A stretch of 64,000 nucleotides of DNA from Streptococcus mitis subsp. hohhotensis. Lineage in GTDB: Bacteria; Bacillota; Bacilli; Lactobacillales; Streptococcaceae. The translations under genes and the position numbers were made by a program. Under the pieces are notes generated by a model. That model had not been told where the DNA came from, ran no database searches, and worked only from the letters and a program-made list of their open reading frames with translations. The stretch lies in contig NZ_JPFZ01000008.1 of NCBI RefSeq assembly GCF_000722775.1, positions 62,001 to 126,000 of the forward strand, given 5' to 3'. This document shows positions 1 through 8,560 of the stretch, piece by piece. Position 1 is the first letter of the stretch, and the number at the start of each line of letters is the position of its first letter.

Positions 1-1
1 T

Positions 2-568
2 ATTTTATTAGGATTAGACAAAGCAACATCTGGTCTTACCAAAATTGGAGATCAAACTTATAAGGAATTAAAATTTCCTCTAAAGACTGTAGGAGCTTCA
101 TTTGACAGTGTAGGTGCTCCTGATGATCGGACTGTTTATCAACATTTGAAAATTGTTGCTGCTAGTAATGGGATATCCAGTCAGCGAATTGAGCAAGTCT
201 TGGATATGGTGGATATTAGCCATAAGAAAAAATCTAAAATTGGGAAATTATCATTAGGAGAAGGACAACGCTTGGGAATTGCAACAGCTCTATTAGGAAA
301 TCCTCAATATCTGATATTGGATGAACCGACTAATGGGTTGGATCCAAGAGGAATTCGGTGGTTTAGAGAGTTTATAAAAAAACAAGCTCAAGAAGGAAAG
401 ACAGTCTTGCTATCATCTCATATATTATCGGAAGTGGAAGCAGTAACAGATGACGTAGTTATCATAAATAAAGGAAAAGTTCTTATAAAAGGCACTTTAC
501 AAGAAGTGATGAAAAATCTTTCTTCACTAGAAGAAGTTTTCTTTAGTTTGACAGAGGGAGGAAAGTGA
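2..568 (+). CDS. ABC transporter ATP-binding protein, 5' end outside window
   Basis: This is the C-terminal part of an ABC ATPase. The frame is open from base 2, so the gene enters from the left and Walker A is not visible. A TTG at 146 is in frame but is internal. Visible motifs are a slightly unusual signature (LSLGEGQR in place of LSGGQ), Walker B with D-loop (LILDEPTNGLDP) and the H-loop (LSSH). One base separates it from the first permease. The order ATPase, permease, permease, response regulator, kinase resembles lantibiotic-immunity (LanFEG or BcrA type) modules. That role is inferred from order; no peptide gene is in view. Confidence 0.85.
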   Translation: MLLGLDKATSGLTKIGDQTYKELKFPLKTVGASFDSVGAPDDRTVYQHLKIVAASNGISSQRIEQVLDMVDISHKKKSKIGKLSLGEGQRLGIATALLGNPQYLILDEPTNGLDPRGIRWFREFIKKQAQEGKTVLLSSHILSEVEAVTDDVVIINKGKVLIKGTLQEVMKNLSSLEEVFFSLTEGGK

Positions 569-569
569 C

Positions 570-1355
570 ATGGCACTTATTTACTCTCTTCATTCTGAAA
601 TATTGAAATTGCTTTATAGGAGAGCTACTCATGTTGTACTATTCTTGATACTGGTATTTCAAACGTTTTTAGCAAATATTGGTGCTTCTCAAATTGTTTC
701 AGTTGGTATTCATGCTACAACAGAGACAAATCCAGAATTAGCAGAAGCTATACCTCCTATTGAATTTTTAGGTTTTGATGTCACTTTATTTGGTGTTTTT
801 ATTATGATTATCCTAGGCTCAATTTACGGAGCCGAGGAGTATACATGCTCTGCTATTCGTACAAGCCTCCTCTCTATTACAAATCGAGGTACTTTCCTAG
901 TTTCAAAAACATTAGTTTGGCTTGTATTTTCTTTTTTCATTTCCTTTCTATCAATATTCCTTACGATTAACATGACACATTATGTTTTAGGACAAGATGG
1001 CTTATTGCTTTTTTCACTAAATGGAACAGTTTGGTTCTATATATTTTTAGCCAGTATAGCTTGGACTTTGTTGGGACTTCTAGCCTATATTATGGCTTTG
1101 ACATTTAAAACAGCCATTGTTCCTCTATTATTTTTGCTTCCCCAAGTCTACAATTTAGGAACATTCTTAGCAAACTATATATCGGTTGCAAAATTTCTTC
1201 CAGTTGCATTGGGGCAAGGATTGATTGCTACATCTCCTCAAATTTTAGAACATAATAGTTTACAACATATTTTATTTTTACTTTGTTGGAACTTCTCATT
1301 CTTGGCTTTAGCAATTTACCGCTTACTTAAGTCAGATATTGGAGGAGGTGAATAA
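570..1355 (+). CDS. ABC-2 type transporter permease, lantibiotic-immunity-like
   Basis: A 261-residue hydrophobic protein with about six membrane spans. The first (about residues 20-38) is followed by a polar loop around 45-65. The cytoplasmic segment SIYGAEEYTCSAIRTSL (about residues 88-104) resembles the conserved G-E-T-R region of ABC-2 permeases, where the membrane domain contacts the ATPase. It follows the ATPase by one base and ends directly before the next permease, so the three genes are one transcript. The exact substrate is unknown; self-protection against a membrane-active peptide is the most likely role from family and gene order. Confidence 0.75.
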   Translation: MALIYSLHSEILKLLYRRATHVVLFLILVFQTFLANIGASQIVSVGIHATTETNPELAEAIPPIEFLGFDVTLFGVFIMIILGSIYGAEEYTCSAIRTSLLSITNRGTFLVSKTLVWLVFSFFISFLSIFLTINMTHYVLGQDGLLLFSLNGTVWFYIFLASIAWTLLGLLAYIMALTFKTAIVPLLFLLPQVYNLGTFLANYISVAKFLPVALGQGLIATSPQILEHNSLQHILFLLCWNFSFLALAIYRLLKSDIGGGE

Positions 1356-1356
1356 G

Positions 1357-2076
1357 TTGAAAGAGCAACTTAAAAGTGAGTATCTCAAGTTTACTATGAA
1401 TCCTTGGCACTGGTTGATTATAGGTGCTCTATTACTGTGTGTTCCGGCGATGGTTGTTTTTTTAAATAGTAAGCCAGACCAGTTGACTCTACAGTTTGTT
1501 TTGGAACAGCTACTGCAAAGTCTCTATTTAGGACAGGCAGGTTTCGTTAGTCTAGCGGTTCTATTTATAGGTCAAGAATTTACAGGTTCTAGCCTTCGTA
1601 CCAGTTTTCTTACATGTCCAAATCGTTTGAAATTTATAATCTGTAAACTAGCTATTGTATTATGTATGGAAATTGTATTATTGGTTGCTGTAATATCATT
1701 ATGCATACTAATCGCGCAAGGATACTACAATATCAATCTTTTGAGTAATATTAAACATGTTCTAACAATTCTATTTCCAGCTTGTATTTCTATTCTAACC
1801 TTCTCTCTTTTAAATGGTATTTTTGTATTTATTTCCCAGTCTTTTATCTTAATTCTGGGAATCAGTTTATCCCTTTTATTGGGGTTGGGACAAATGTTAC
1901 TACAATTCAGTTCTTTTTTTAGAAATTTACCATTACTAACTAGTATGAATTGTTTTTATACCTATCCATTGTCTCTTTATTATCCAGTGTGGCAAGGCTT
2001 AGGGATACAAATAGTTTGGTTATTAATTGTTTTTGTATTTGCTACATTGATACTTATAGGAAAAAATGTAGGCTAA
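1357..2076 (+). CDS. ABC-2 type transporter permease, second subunit
   Basis: A 239-residue membrane protein, probably the partner of the preceding permease, with a similar cytoplasmic segment (GQEFTGSSLRTSF). The frame is open further upstream, but GGAGGAGG at 1341-1348 sits about eight bases before the TTG at 1357, so TTG 1357 is preferred over TTG 1339 or GTG 1348. It starts one base after the previous stop. A terminator follows immediately. Paired unequal permeases are typical of LanE/LanG immunity transporters. Confidence 0.7.
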   Translation: MKEQLKSEYLKFTMNPWHWLIIGALLLCVPAMVVFLNSKPDQLTLQFVLEQLLQSLYLGQAGFVSLAVLFIGQEFTGSSLRTSFLTCPNRLKFIICKLAIVLCMEIVLLVAVISLCILIAQGYYNINLLSNIKHVLTILFPACISILTFSLLNGIFVFISQSFILILGISLSLLLGLGQMLLQFSSFFRNLPLLTSMNCFYTYPLSLYYPVWQGLGIQIVWLLIVFVFATLILIGKNVG

Positions 2077-2100
2077 AGACAGGGGATGTCCTGTCTTTTT
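2077..2100 (+). terminator. Intrinsic terminator after ABC module
   Basis: Arms AGACAGG (2077-2083) and CCTGTCT (2090-2096) are followed by a T run. It separates the transporter transcript from the regulator genes. Confidence 0.75.
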
Positions 2101-2109
2101 CTCGGTTAG

Positions 2110-2118
2110 TGCTATAAT
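2110..2118 (+). promoter_or_regulatory. Extended -10 promoter for the two-component system
   Basis: TGCTATAAT is a full extended -10, about 20 bases before the response-regulator start. No good -35 is present, because that position falls inside the terminator. GGAGGG precedes the ATG. Confidence 0.65.
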
Positions 2119-2137
2119 ATAGTTAGGAGGGCGAGTT

Positions 2138-2824
2138 ATGGCTTATAAAATTTTGGTGGTAGATGATGATCTTGCTATTCTTCGCCTAATAAAAAAAGTA
2201 CTAGAATATGAAAAATATGAAGTAGTCATACGAAATAAGGTAGAAGAGATTGATCTTTGTGATTTTACAGGATTTGACTTGATTTTATTAGATATTATGA
2301 TGCCTGTTAGTGGTTTAGAAATCTGTCAGATGATTCGCGAGCAGATAACTGTTCCTATCTGTTTTATAACTGCCAAGGATATGGATGAAGACTTAGTAGC
2401 TGGAATCAATGCAGGTGCTGATGATTATATTATGAAGCCCTTTAGTATGCAAGAACTTTTAGCACGTGTTAAAATGCACTTGCGTCGTGAAGAACGGACT
2501 AAAGGAAATGTTCATCAAATAAAGATTGGGAAGCTTATACTATATACGGATAGTAAGGAACTATTTGTAAACGATGATAAGATTGCTCTGACAAGGAGGG
2601 AATTTGACATAGTGAATCTTTTGGCAAGCAACCCAAGTAAAATATATTCTATTGAGGAAATTTATAATTATCTATATCCACAAAGTTCAGAAGCGCTTTT
2701 ACGTTCGGTTTCAGAGTACATTTATCAAATTCGTCAAAAGCTGAAACCTTATCAATTAAATCCAATTAAAACCTTATACGGTGGAGGATATCAATGGGTA
2801 GAATCAAAAGTTTTAGACAATTAA
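2138..2824 (+). CDS. OmpR-family response regulator
   Basis: A 228-residue regulator. The receiver domain (about 1-115) has acidic pocket DDD at 9-11, phosphoacceptor D52 (LLDIMMP), T78 and K100 (MKPF). A winged-helix DNA-binding domain occupies about 125-222 and ends in YGGGYQW, typical of OmpR/PhoB output domains. It has its own promoter and overlaps the kinase gene by 31 bases, so the two are translated together. It most likely controls the upstream ABC module, as in LanRK/LanFEG or BceRS/BceAB systems; this is inferred from adjacency. Confidence 0.92.
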   Translation: MAYKILVVDDDLAILRLIKKVLEYEKYEVVIRNKVEEIDLCDFTGFDLILLDIMMPVSGLEICQMIREQITVPICFITAKDMDEDLVAGINAGADDYIMKPFSMQELLARVKMHLRREERTKGNVHQIKIGKLILYTDSKELFVNDDKIALTRREFDIVNLLASNPSKIYSIEEIYNYLYPQSSEALLRSVSEYIYQIRQKLKPYQLNPIKTLYGGGYQWVESKVLDN

Positions 2825-3882
2825 TTCGAGAAACCTATTGGAGAATTATTTGGCAGTTTAGTCTTGGCTTACTAATGGCCTATCTTATTCCCTTAGCTTC
2901 AGTATCTATACAAATAAATGAAGACGGGAAACCTTTAAACAATAGTGGTGTTCTATCAATTTTTTTCAATGTGTCATCATGGATATATATTTGTGTTTTA
3001 TTGATTATTCTAATAAGTTATCACATTGGAAAATTGTTGAAAAAACTGAGTTATGAAATGACTTTGATTTATGAAAATAGTATGTGGGTGAAGAGGGAAT
3101 GTACAGAAAGTTTAACGGTTAAAGAATTTCGTGAGACAGGAAATCGGATTATTGTGATGCAAGATAGAATTCGACAATTAATAGTTGATGAGAAACAGCA
3201 GAAAGAAGATTTGATGTTTCAGGTTTCAGCAGCTTCTCATGATTTAAAGACACCCTTAACCATTATTAGGGGAAATGTAGAATTCTTGCAGGCGATAACT
3301 GAAAACGACCAATCTCAAGAATGCTTAGCAGATATAGAAAGAGCTAGTCAACAGTTACTAGATTATTTCAATCAATTGATTCACTATTCTAAAACCTATT
3401 ATGATGATGAGACAGGTTGGACGGAGTATTCCTCTTCAGATTTTATAAATGAATTAGAGAAAGAAGTCTCTTTTTTGATAAAAAATCAGATGAAGTTTTC
3501 TTTTGAACAAAATGTGAACGGAACTGAAAACTATTATATAAATCCATCTCTTCTGATTCGTGCAATACAAAATATTTTAACAAATGCTCTGGAATACGCC
3601 GATAAACAGAATCCTAAAATTAACATTAGGGTAGAGCAAGAGGGGAAGGAATTGAAAATAGGTATATGGAATAATGGTTCGGAATTTCCAGAGGAAGTTT
3701 TAACTCATTTTGGGAAGCTCTTTTATCGTATGGATAAAGCTAGATCGTATAAAGAGCAACATTATGGTATTGGACTTAGTTTTGTATGTAGAGTTGCAAA
3801 ACTACACAAAGGCCGAGTTGAGCTTAGAAATAGAGACGCGGGAGCAGAAGTTTTAATAACTGTGAAGTGTATTAAATCATAG
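2794..3882 (+). CDS. Sensor histidine kinase, two membrane spans
   Basis: A 362-residue kinase. Two spans (about 18-38 and 60-80) enclose an outside loop of only about 22 residues. That fits the intramembrane-sensing class that responds to cell-envelope antibiotics together with a transporter. The H box is ASHDLKTPLT with H149, the N box is around N264, and the G boxes include YGIGLSF near residue 331. ATG 2794 has GGAGG seven bases upstream and lies inside the regulator gene. Which peptide or drug is sensed cannot be told from the sequence. Confidence 0.9.
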   Translation: MGRIKSFRQLIRETYWRIIWQFSLGLLMAYLIPLASVSIQINEDGKPLNNSGVLSIFFNVSSWIYICVLLIILISYHIGKLLKKLSYEMTLIYENSMWVKRECTESLTVKEFRETGNRIIVMQDRIRQLIVDEKQQKEDLMFQVSAASHDLKTPLTIIRGNVEFLQAITENDQSQECLADIERASQQLLDYFNQLIHYSKTYYDDETGWTEYSSSDFINELEKEVSFLIKNQMKFSFEQNVNGTENYYINPSLLIRAIQNILTNALEYADKQNPKINIRVEQEGKELKIGIWNNGSEFPEEVLTHFGKLFYRMDKARSYKEQHYGIGLSFVCRVAKLHKGRVELRNRDAGAEVLITVKCIKS

Positions 3883-3978
3883 TGATTTACTTGTTAATTT
3901 ATGATTGAATAGTTTTTATATGTGAGCCTTTAAACTATTTAACTTTTTTGACTAGTATAAGATGTAACGGTAGATAAT

Positions 3979-4034
3979 AAAAACGAATGATGATATCTAG
4001 TTGATGAAAACTATTTATCATTCATTCGTTTTTT
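3979..4034. terminator. Bidirectional terminator between kinase and yidC2
   Basis: The arms AAAAACGAATGA(TGATA) and (TATCA)TTCATTCGTTTTT form a long stem with one bulged base, with A and T runs on the two sides. It can serve both convergent transcripts. Confidence 0.8.
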
Positions 4035-4058
4035 AATTATTGGATAATTTACGTAGCT

Positions 4059-4985
4059 TTATCTCGAACGTTGTTTTCCAGCGTTGCGATTTTTGTGTTT
4101 TTTCTTGCTTGTGATAACAGTTGGTTGTTCAGGGGTAACGTCTTTTCGTCCACTTGGTTTAGAGAAAGCACTTGCTTTTGGTGGGTTCTTCGCCAGTTCT
4201 TCACGGACTTTTTTGCGAAGTTTTGGACGAACGATATAGTTGACGATAAACTGTTGGAGAATCATCATGAAACCACCGACAACCCAGTAAAGTGTGACAC
4301 TGGCTGGTGAAATGAGGGAGAAGACAACAATCGTGATTGGGCTCACGTAAGCCATTTTCTTGATTTGTTCTCTTTGCGTTTCATCTTCTACTCCGTGAAG
4401 TGAAAGGAGCGATTGAAGATAGTAAAGGACACCTGCGCAGGCAACCAAAATCATACTTGGAGAGCCTAGAGGAATGCCTAGGTAGCTTGCTTGAGCAACA
4501 CCTTCAGTATGTTGGGCAGCAAAGTAAATTGCAGAGAAGAAAGGCATTTGAAGGAGGATAGGGAAACATCCTACACCACCAAACATGCTGATGCCGTGTT
4601 CTTTTTGAGCGGCAAAGAGAGCTTGTTGGGCTTCGAGTTTTTCTTCTTGAGTTGTTGCTTCCTTGAGACGTGTTTGGTGTGGCTCAAGGACGTGCTTGAG
4701 GGCATTCATCTTTTCAGAGTGAAGCGTTGCCTTCCATGATTGGTAGATACCAAGTGGCAAGATAATCAAGCGCACGATAATGGTTACGATGATGATAGCG
4801 ACACCGAAGCCTAGACCTTTATCAGTAGCGAAGTACTTGATAGCTTCAGCCATAGGCGCTCCGATCGTATTCCAAATAAATCCTATTGGCTTTCCTGTGG
4901 CTTTATCGACGCTAACACAGCCAGTCAAGACAAGCAACATAGCCACTCCCATAGCCGAGAGTGCAAAACGTTTAATAGATTTCAC
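4059..4985 (-). CDS. yidC2: Membrane protein insertase YidC2 (OxaA2)
   Basis: A 308-residue YidC/Oxa1 insertase that helps membrane proteins into the lipid bilayer, alone or with SecYEG. A lipoprotein signal ends in LTGC (Cys23). The conserved core has about five spans. A long basic tail (KKKHKNRNAGKQRSR) is characteristic of the YidC2 paralogue of streptococci, which supports ribosome-linked insertion. The start is GTG at 4985 with GAAGGA upstream and a -10 (TATAAT, complement of 5008-5013). The acylphosphatase gene lies 77 bases upstream on the same strand. Confidence 0.93.
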   Translation of the reverse strand: MKSIKRFALSAMGVAMLLVLTGCVSVDKATGKPIGFIWNTIGAPMAEAIKYFATDKGLGFGVAIIIVTIIVRLIILPLGIYQSWKATLHSEKMNALKHVLEPHQTRLKEATTQEEKLEAQQALFAAQKEHGISMFGGVGCFPILLQMPFFSAIYFAAQHTEGVAQASYLGIPLGSPSMILVACAGVLYYLQSLLSLHGVEDETQREQIKKMAYVSPITIVVFSLISPASVTLYWVVGGFMMILQQFIVNYIVRPKLRKKVREELAKNPPKASAFSKPSGRKDVTPEQPTVITSKKKHKNRNAGKQRSR

Positions 4986-5062
4986 TGTTTTTATTCCTTC
5001 TTTAAAAATTATACCTTTCTATTCTACTGTTTTTTTACAAAATATACAATAGTTCTAGAGAC

Positions 5063-5341
5063 CTAATTTGCGATTTTAAAGTCAGGGTAGGGAGGAAAGT
5101 TACTCAGTTTGACATCTAAGTAACTGACTTTTGAAAAAGGTGTGGGTCCTTTTCGGATTTCTTGGATAAATTTTGCCATGATAGCAGATGAGTCTGCTTG
5201 GGCTAATATTTCCACTGTGCCATCGTCATTATTCCATACCCGACCTGTGATGCCACCAATTTCAAGTGCCAAGCTGTAAACACCCCAACGAAAGCCGACT
5301 CCTTGCACCCTACCTTGGGCAATCATTCTAACCTTTTGCAT
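5063..5341 (-). CDS. acyP: Acylphosphatase
   Basis: A 92-residue enzyme that hydrolyses the carboxyl-phosphate bond of acyl phosphates. The full-length single domain carries the GRVQGVGFRW motif with catalytic Arg18 and catalytic Asn37 (RVWNN). Only 33 bases separate its ATG from the divergent methyltransferase gene. Same-strand yidC2 follows 77 bases downstream, so partial co-transcription is possible. Confidence 0.95.
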   Translation of the reverse strand: MQKVRMIAQGRVQGVGFRWGVYSLALEIGGITGRVWNNDDGTVEILAQADSSAIMAKFIQEIRKGPTPFSKVSYLDVKLSNFPPYPDFKIAN

Positions 5342-5359
5342 ACCAAACCCCTTTGATTG

Positions 5360-5368
5360 TGTTATAAT
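5360..5368 (+). promoter_or_regulatory. Extended -10 promoter, leaderless architecture
   Basis: TGTTATAAT ends six bases before ATG 5375. A transcript starting about seven bases after the -10 would begin at or next to the start codon, leaving no room for a ribosome binding site. Confidence 0.6.
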
Positions 5369-5374
5369 ATTTCT

Positions 5375-6114
5375 ATGACTATTATAACCTCAAAAGCCAA
5401 TTCTGTGGTAAAAAATGCCAAGAAATTACACCAAAAAAATACCGAAAGACAGCCTACTTGATTGAAGGCTGGCACTTGTTTGAAGAAGCTGTTCAAGCTG
5501 GAGTGACGATTGAAAAAATCTTTGCTCTAGAAAATTACCGAGATCAGTTAGCCTCGTTTCCGCAAACTGTCTGGGTGTCAGAGGATATTTTGCTAGATTT
5601 GGCGGATTCTCAGACTCCACAAGGCATTGTTGCGGTAGTTCAAAAAGAAGAAGTAGGGCAAGCTGACTTTAGTCAGGGCAAGTTCTTGTTTTTGGAAGAT
5701 GTGCAAGATCCTGGTAATGTGGGAACTATCATTCGGACTGCGGATGCAGCAGGTTTTACTGGAGTGATTGTTTCAGATAAGTCGGCAGATATCTACAGTC
5801 TCAAGACCTTACGTTCGATGCAAGGCAGTCATTTTCATCTGCCTATTTACCGGATGTCGAGTCAAGCGCTTCTTAAGGGAACCAAAGAGGCAGGTATCTC
5901 AGTGCTGGCAACAACCCTATCTAAAGATTCTGTTGATTACAGAGAACTGCCTTCTATAGAAAATTTTGTACTAGTTATGGGAAATGAGGGTCAAGGAATT
6001 AGTCCCCTCATGGCTGAAAGTGCAGACCAGTTAGTCCATATTAGCATGAAGGGGCAGGCAGAGAGTCTGAATGTTGCCGTTGCAGCAGGTATCTTGATTT
6101 TCCATTTAAGCTAA
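5375..6114 (+). pseudogene. TrmH/SpoU-family RNA 2'-O-methyltransferase, frameshifted at an A7 tract
   Basis: This is a SPOUT-class RNA ribose methyltransferase. ATG 5375 begins MTIITSKANSVV, but the frame stops at TGA 5459. The rest continues one frame away from about 5440 to 6114 and carries all three SPOUT motifs: NVGTIIRTADAAGF, VLVMGNEGQG and SLNVAVAAGI. One extra A in the seven-A run 5433-5439 would join the frames and give KLHQKKYRKTAYLIEGW, which matches how I recall the orthologue. Possible explanations are a real mutation, a sequencing slip, or slippage that rescues the protein. The body is intact and well conserved, so decay, if real, is recent. A TTG at 5458 could in principle start translation but has no ribosome binding site. 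Confidence 0.8.
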
Positions 6115-6168
6115 TTTTAACTTTCTTTGTTATAATCAAGGAAAGATGTTCATAGAAAAGGAGAAAAG

Positions 6169-6852
6169 ATGAATCACACTATTATTCATGACCGCGCAGG
6201 TCTCAATCAATTTTACGCTAAGGTTTATGCCTTTGTTGGTCTGGGGATTGCACTATCCGCTTTGGTATCAGGCCTTATGTTGACGGTCTTTCAGTCTCAG
6301 TTGGTTTACTTTTTGATGCAGGGGCGTCTCTGGTTGACCATTGCTACTTTTGCGGAGTTGGCCTTGGTTTTCGTTGCCAGCAGTATGGCTTCAAAGAATA
6401 GTCCAGCGGCTCTTCCAGTATTTTTACTTTACTCAGTATTAAACGGCTTTACCCTTAGTTTTGTGGTGGCCTTCTATACTCCGGGTACAGTTTTATCCGC
6501 CTTTGTGTCGAGCGCCCTTCTCTTCTTTGTCATGGCGGCAGTTGGTATGTTCACTAAAAAAGATTTGAGTGGTCTTGGTCGGGCTATGATGGCAGCTCTC
6601 ATCGGTTTGCTGATTGCCATGGTAGTTAATATTTTCTTGGCTAGCGGTTTCTTTGATTATATGATTAGCGTAGCCATGGTTTTGGTTTTCTCAGGGTTGA
6701 TTGCTTGGGACAACCAAAGGATTCGTCTCGCTTATGAACAATCACAAGGCCGTGTAGCGACAGGTTGGGTTGTGTCAATGGCTCTCAGTATCTATCTTGA
6801 TTTTATCAATCTCTTCCTAAGTATTCTACGTATTTTTGGTCGTAATGACTAG
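6169..6852 (+). CDS. Bax inhibitor-1 / YccA family membrane protein
   Basis: A 227-residue protein with seven predicted spans, matching the BI-1/YccA/YbhL family (calcium-leak or protease-interacting membrane proteins). A charged C-terminal end follows the last span. It has its own -10 (TATAAT 6131-6136) and AAAGGAGAAAAG before the ATG, and a terminator just after the stop, so it is a single-gene transcript. The bacterial function is poorly defined. Confidence 0.88.
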   Translation: MNHTIIHDRAGLNQFYAKVYAFVGLGIALSALVSGLMLTVFQSQLVYFLMQGRLWLTIATFAELALVFVASSMASKNSPAALPVFLLYSVLNGFTLSFVVAFYTPGTVLSAFVSSALLFFVMAAVGMFTKKDLSGLGRAMMAALIGLLIAMVVNIFLASGFFDYMISVAMVLVFSGLIAWDNQRIRLAYEQSQGRVATGWVVSMALSIYLDFINLFLSILRIFGRND

Positions 6853-6863
6853 AAGGTCTATGA

Positions 6864-6894
6864 AATCAGTGTTTTGAGTGACACTGATTTTTTT
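6864..6894 (+). terminator. Intrinsic terminator
   Basis: Arms AATCAGTGT and ACACTGATT flank an eight-base loop, followed by a T run. Confidence 0.85.
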
Positions 6895-6963
6895 AAAATT
6901 TCTCTTTCCTTTTCTTGAAAATAGGTGTATAATGCTTTTAATTAATTTTTTGAGGAGTAGTTT

Positions 6964-7956
6964 ATGAAGAAAAGTTTTATCCATCAACAAGAAGAGATTT
7001 CCTTTGTCAAAAACACTTTTACCCAGTATTTGAAAGATAAGTTAGAAGTTGTCGAAGTTCAAGGTCCTATCTTGAGCAGGGTCGGCGACGGGATGCAGGA
7101 CAACTTATCAGGTGTGGAGAACGCCGTATCGGTTAAGGTTCTCCAAATCCCTGATGCTACTTATGAAGTGGTACATTCACTTGCTAAATGGAAACGCCAT
7201 ACCTTGGCTCGTTTTGGTTTCGGTGAGGGTGAAGGTCTTTTCGTCCACATGAAGGCCCTTCGTCCAGACGAAGATTCGCTGGATGCGACTCATTCTGTTT
7301 ATGTTGACCAGTGGGATTGGGAAAAAGTCATTCCAAATGGTAAGCGTAACATCGCTTATTTAAAAGAAACAGTTGAGAAAATTTACAAGGCCATTCGCCT
7401 TACGGAGCTAGCTGTTGAAGCCCGCTATGATATCGAATCCATCTTGCCAAAACAAATCACTTTCATCCATACAGAAGAGTTGGTAGAACGCTACCCAGAC
7501 TTGACACCGAAAGAACGTGAAAATGCTATTTGTAAAGAATTTGGAGCCGTCTTTTTGATTGGTATCGGTGGGGAATTACCAGACGGTAAACCGCACGATG
7601 GACGTGCACCAGACTATGATGACTGGACAAGCGAGTCTGAGAATGGCTACAAGGGTCTGAATGGCGATATTCTTGTTTGGAATGAGTCTCTGGGTGGAGC
7701 CTTTGAGTTGTCTTCTATGGGGATTCGTGTAGATGAAGAAACTCTTCGCCGTCAGGTAGAAATCACCGGTGATGAGGAACGCTTGGAATTGGAATGGCAC
7801 AAGGCTTTGTTGAATGGCCTATTCCCATTGACAATCGGTGGAGGAATTGGACAATCTCGGATGGCCATGTTCTTACTTCGCAAGAAACATATCGGAGAAG
7901 TGCAAACAAGTGTTTGGCCTCAAGAAGTCCGCGATACTTACGAAAATATTTTATAG
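6964..7956 (+). CDS. asnA: Aspartate-ammonia ligase (asparagine synthetase A)
   Basis: A 330-residue enzyme, the usual AsnA length, that makes asparagine from aspartate, ammonia and ATP. Visible signatures are [15 protein letters not shown] near residue 40, DQWDWE near 121 and GGGIGQSR near 297 of the class II synthetase-like fold. A TATAAT at 6928-6933 lies about 30 bases before the ATG, with GAGGAG as ribosome binding site. I see no T-box or other asparagine-sensing leader in the short upstream region. Confidence 0.96.
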   Translation: MKKSFIHQQEEISFVKNTFTQYLKDKLEVVEVQGPILSRVGDGMQDNLSGVENAVSVKVLQIPDATYEVVHSLAKWKRHTLARFGFGEGEGLFVHMKALRPDEDSLDATHSVYVDQWDWEKVIPNGKRNIAYLKETVEKIYKAIRLTELAVEARYDIESILPKQITFIHTEELVERYPDLTPKERENAICKEFGAVFLIGIGGELPDGKPHDGRAPDYDDWTSESENGYKGLNGDILVWNESLGGAFELSSMGIRVDEETLRRQVEITGDEERLELEWHKALLNGLFPLTIGGGIGQSRMAMFLLRKKHIGEVQTSVWPQEVRDTYENIL

Positions 7957-7961
7957 AGAAT

Positions 7962-7988
7962 CGAACCGCAAGGTTCGGTTTTCTTTCT
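7962..7988 (+). terminator. Intrinsic terminator after asnA
   Basis: CGAACC (7962-7967), a GCAA tetraloop and GGTTCG (7972-7977), then a T-rich tract. Confidence 0.8.
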
Positions 7989-8004
7989 CTTTTCGCCCAT
8001 AATT

Positions 8005-8013
8005 TGGTATAAT
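8005..8013 (+). promoter_or_regulatory. Extended -10 promoter for rsmD, leaderless architecture
   Basis: TGGTATAAT ends seven bases before ATG 8021, so the predicted transcription start falls at the start codon. No Shine-Dalgarno sequence lies between. Confidence 0.65.
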
Positions 8014-8020
8014 AAACGGT

Positions 8021-8560
8021 ATGAAAATCGTATCAGGAATCTATGGGGGACGTCCCCTCAAGACACTAGAAGGCAAGACGACAAGACCTACTTCAGATAA
8101 GGTTAGGGGAGCTATTTTTAACATGATTGGTCCCTACTTTGAAGGGGGACGAGTCTTGGACCTTTATGCAGGTAGTGGTGGTTTATCTATCGAGGCAGTC
8201 TCTCGTGGCATGTCCAGCGCTGTTTTGGTGGAACGAGACCGTAAGGCTCAGGCTATCGTGGCTGAAAATATTCGGATGACCAAGGAAGTTGGAAAATTTC
8301 AACTCCTCAAGATGGATGCAGAAAGAGCATTGGAACAGGTATCTGGGGAATTTGATCTCATCTTCTTAGACCCTCCTTATGCCAAGGAACAAATTGTAGC
8401 AGATATTGAAAAAATGGCTGAGAGATCGCTTTTTTCTGAAGATGTCATGGTCGTGTGTGAGACGGATAAGGCCGTTGAACTTCCAGAAGAAATTGCCTGC
8501 CTGGGTATCTGGAAGGAAAAGATTTATGGAATTAGTAAGGTGACAGTCTATGTCAGATAA
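8021..8560 (+). CDS. rsmD: 16S rRNA (guanine966-N2)-methyltransferase RsmD
   Basis: A 179-residue SAM-dependent methyltransferase acting on G966 of 16S rRNA during small-subunit assembly. It has the SAM-binding [13 protein letters not shown] loop near residue 47 and the catalytic DPPY motif near 115. The ATG sits seven bases behind an extended -10, so the message is probably leaderless. It overlaps coaD by 11 bases, a common pairing in Firmicutes. Confidence 0.94.
   Translation: MKIVSGIYGGRPLKTLEGKTTRPTSDKVRGAIFNMIGPYFEGGRVLDLYAGSGGLSIEAVSRGMSSAVLVERDRKAQAIVAENIRMTKEVGKFQLLKMDAERALEQVSGEFDLIFLDPPYAKEQIVADIEKMAERSLFSEDVMVVCETDKAVELPEEIACLGIWKEKIYGISKVTVYVR

Noticed and set aside
1339-1356. 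Upstream TTG or GTG starts for the second permease
   Set aside because: They overlap the ribosome binding site itself. TTG 1357 has correct spacing.
4071-5052. Plus-strand open frames opposite yidC2
   Set aside because: They lack ribosome binding sites and family features, and lie over a well-conserved minus-strand gene.
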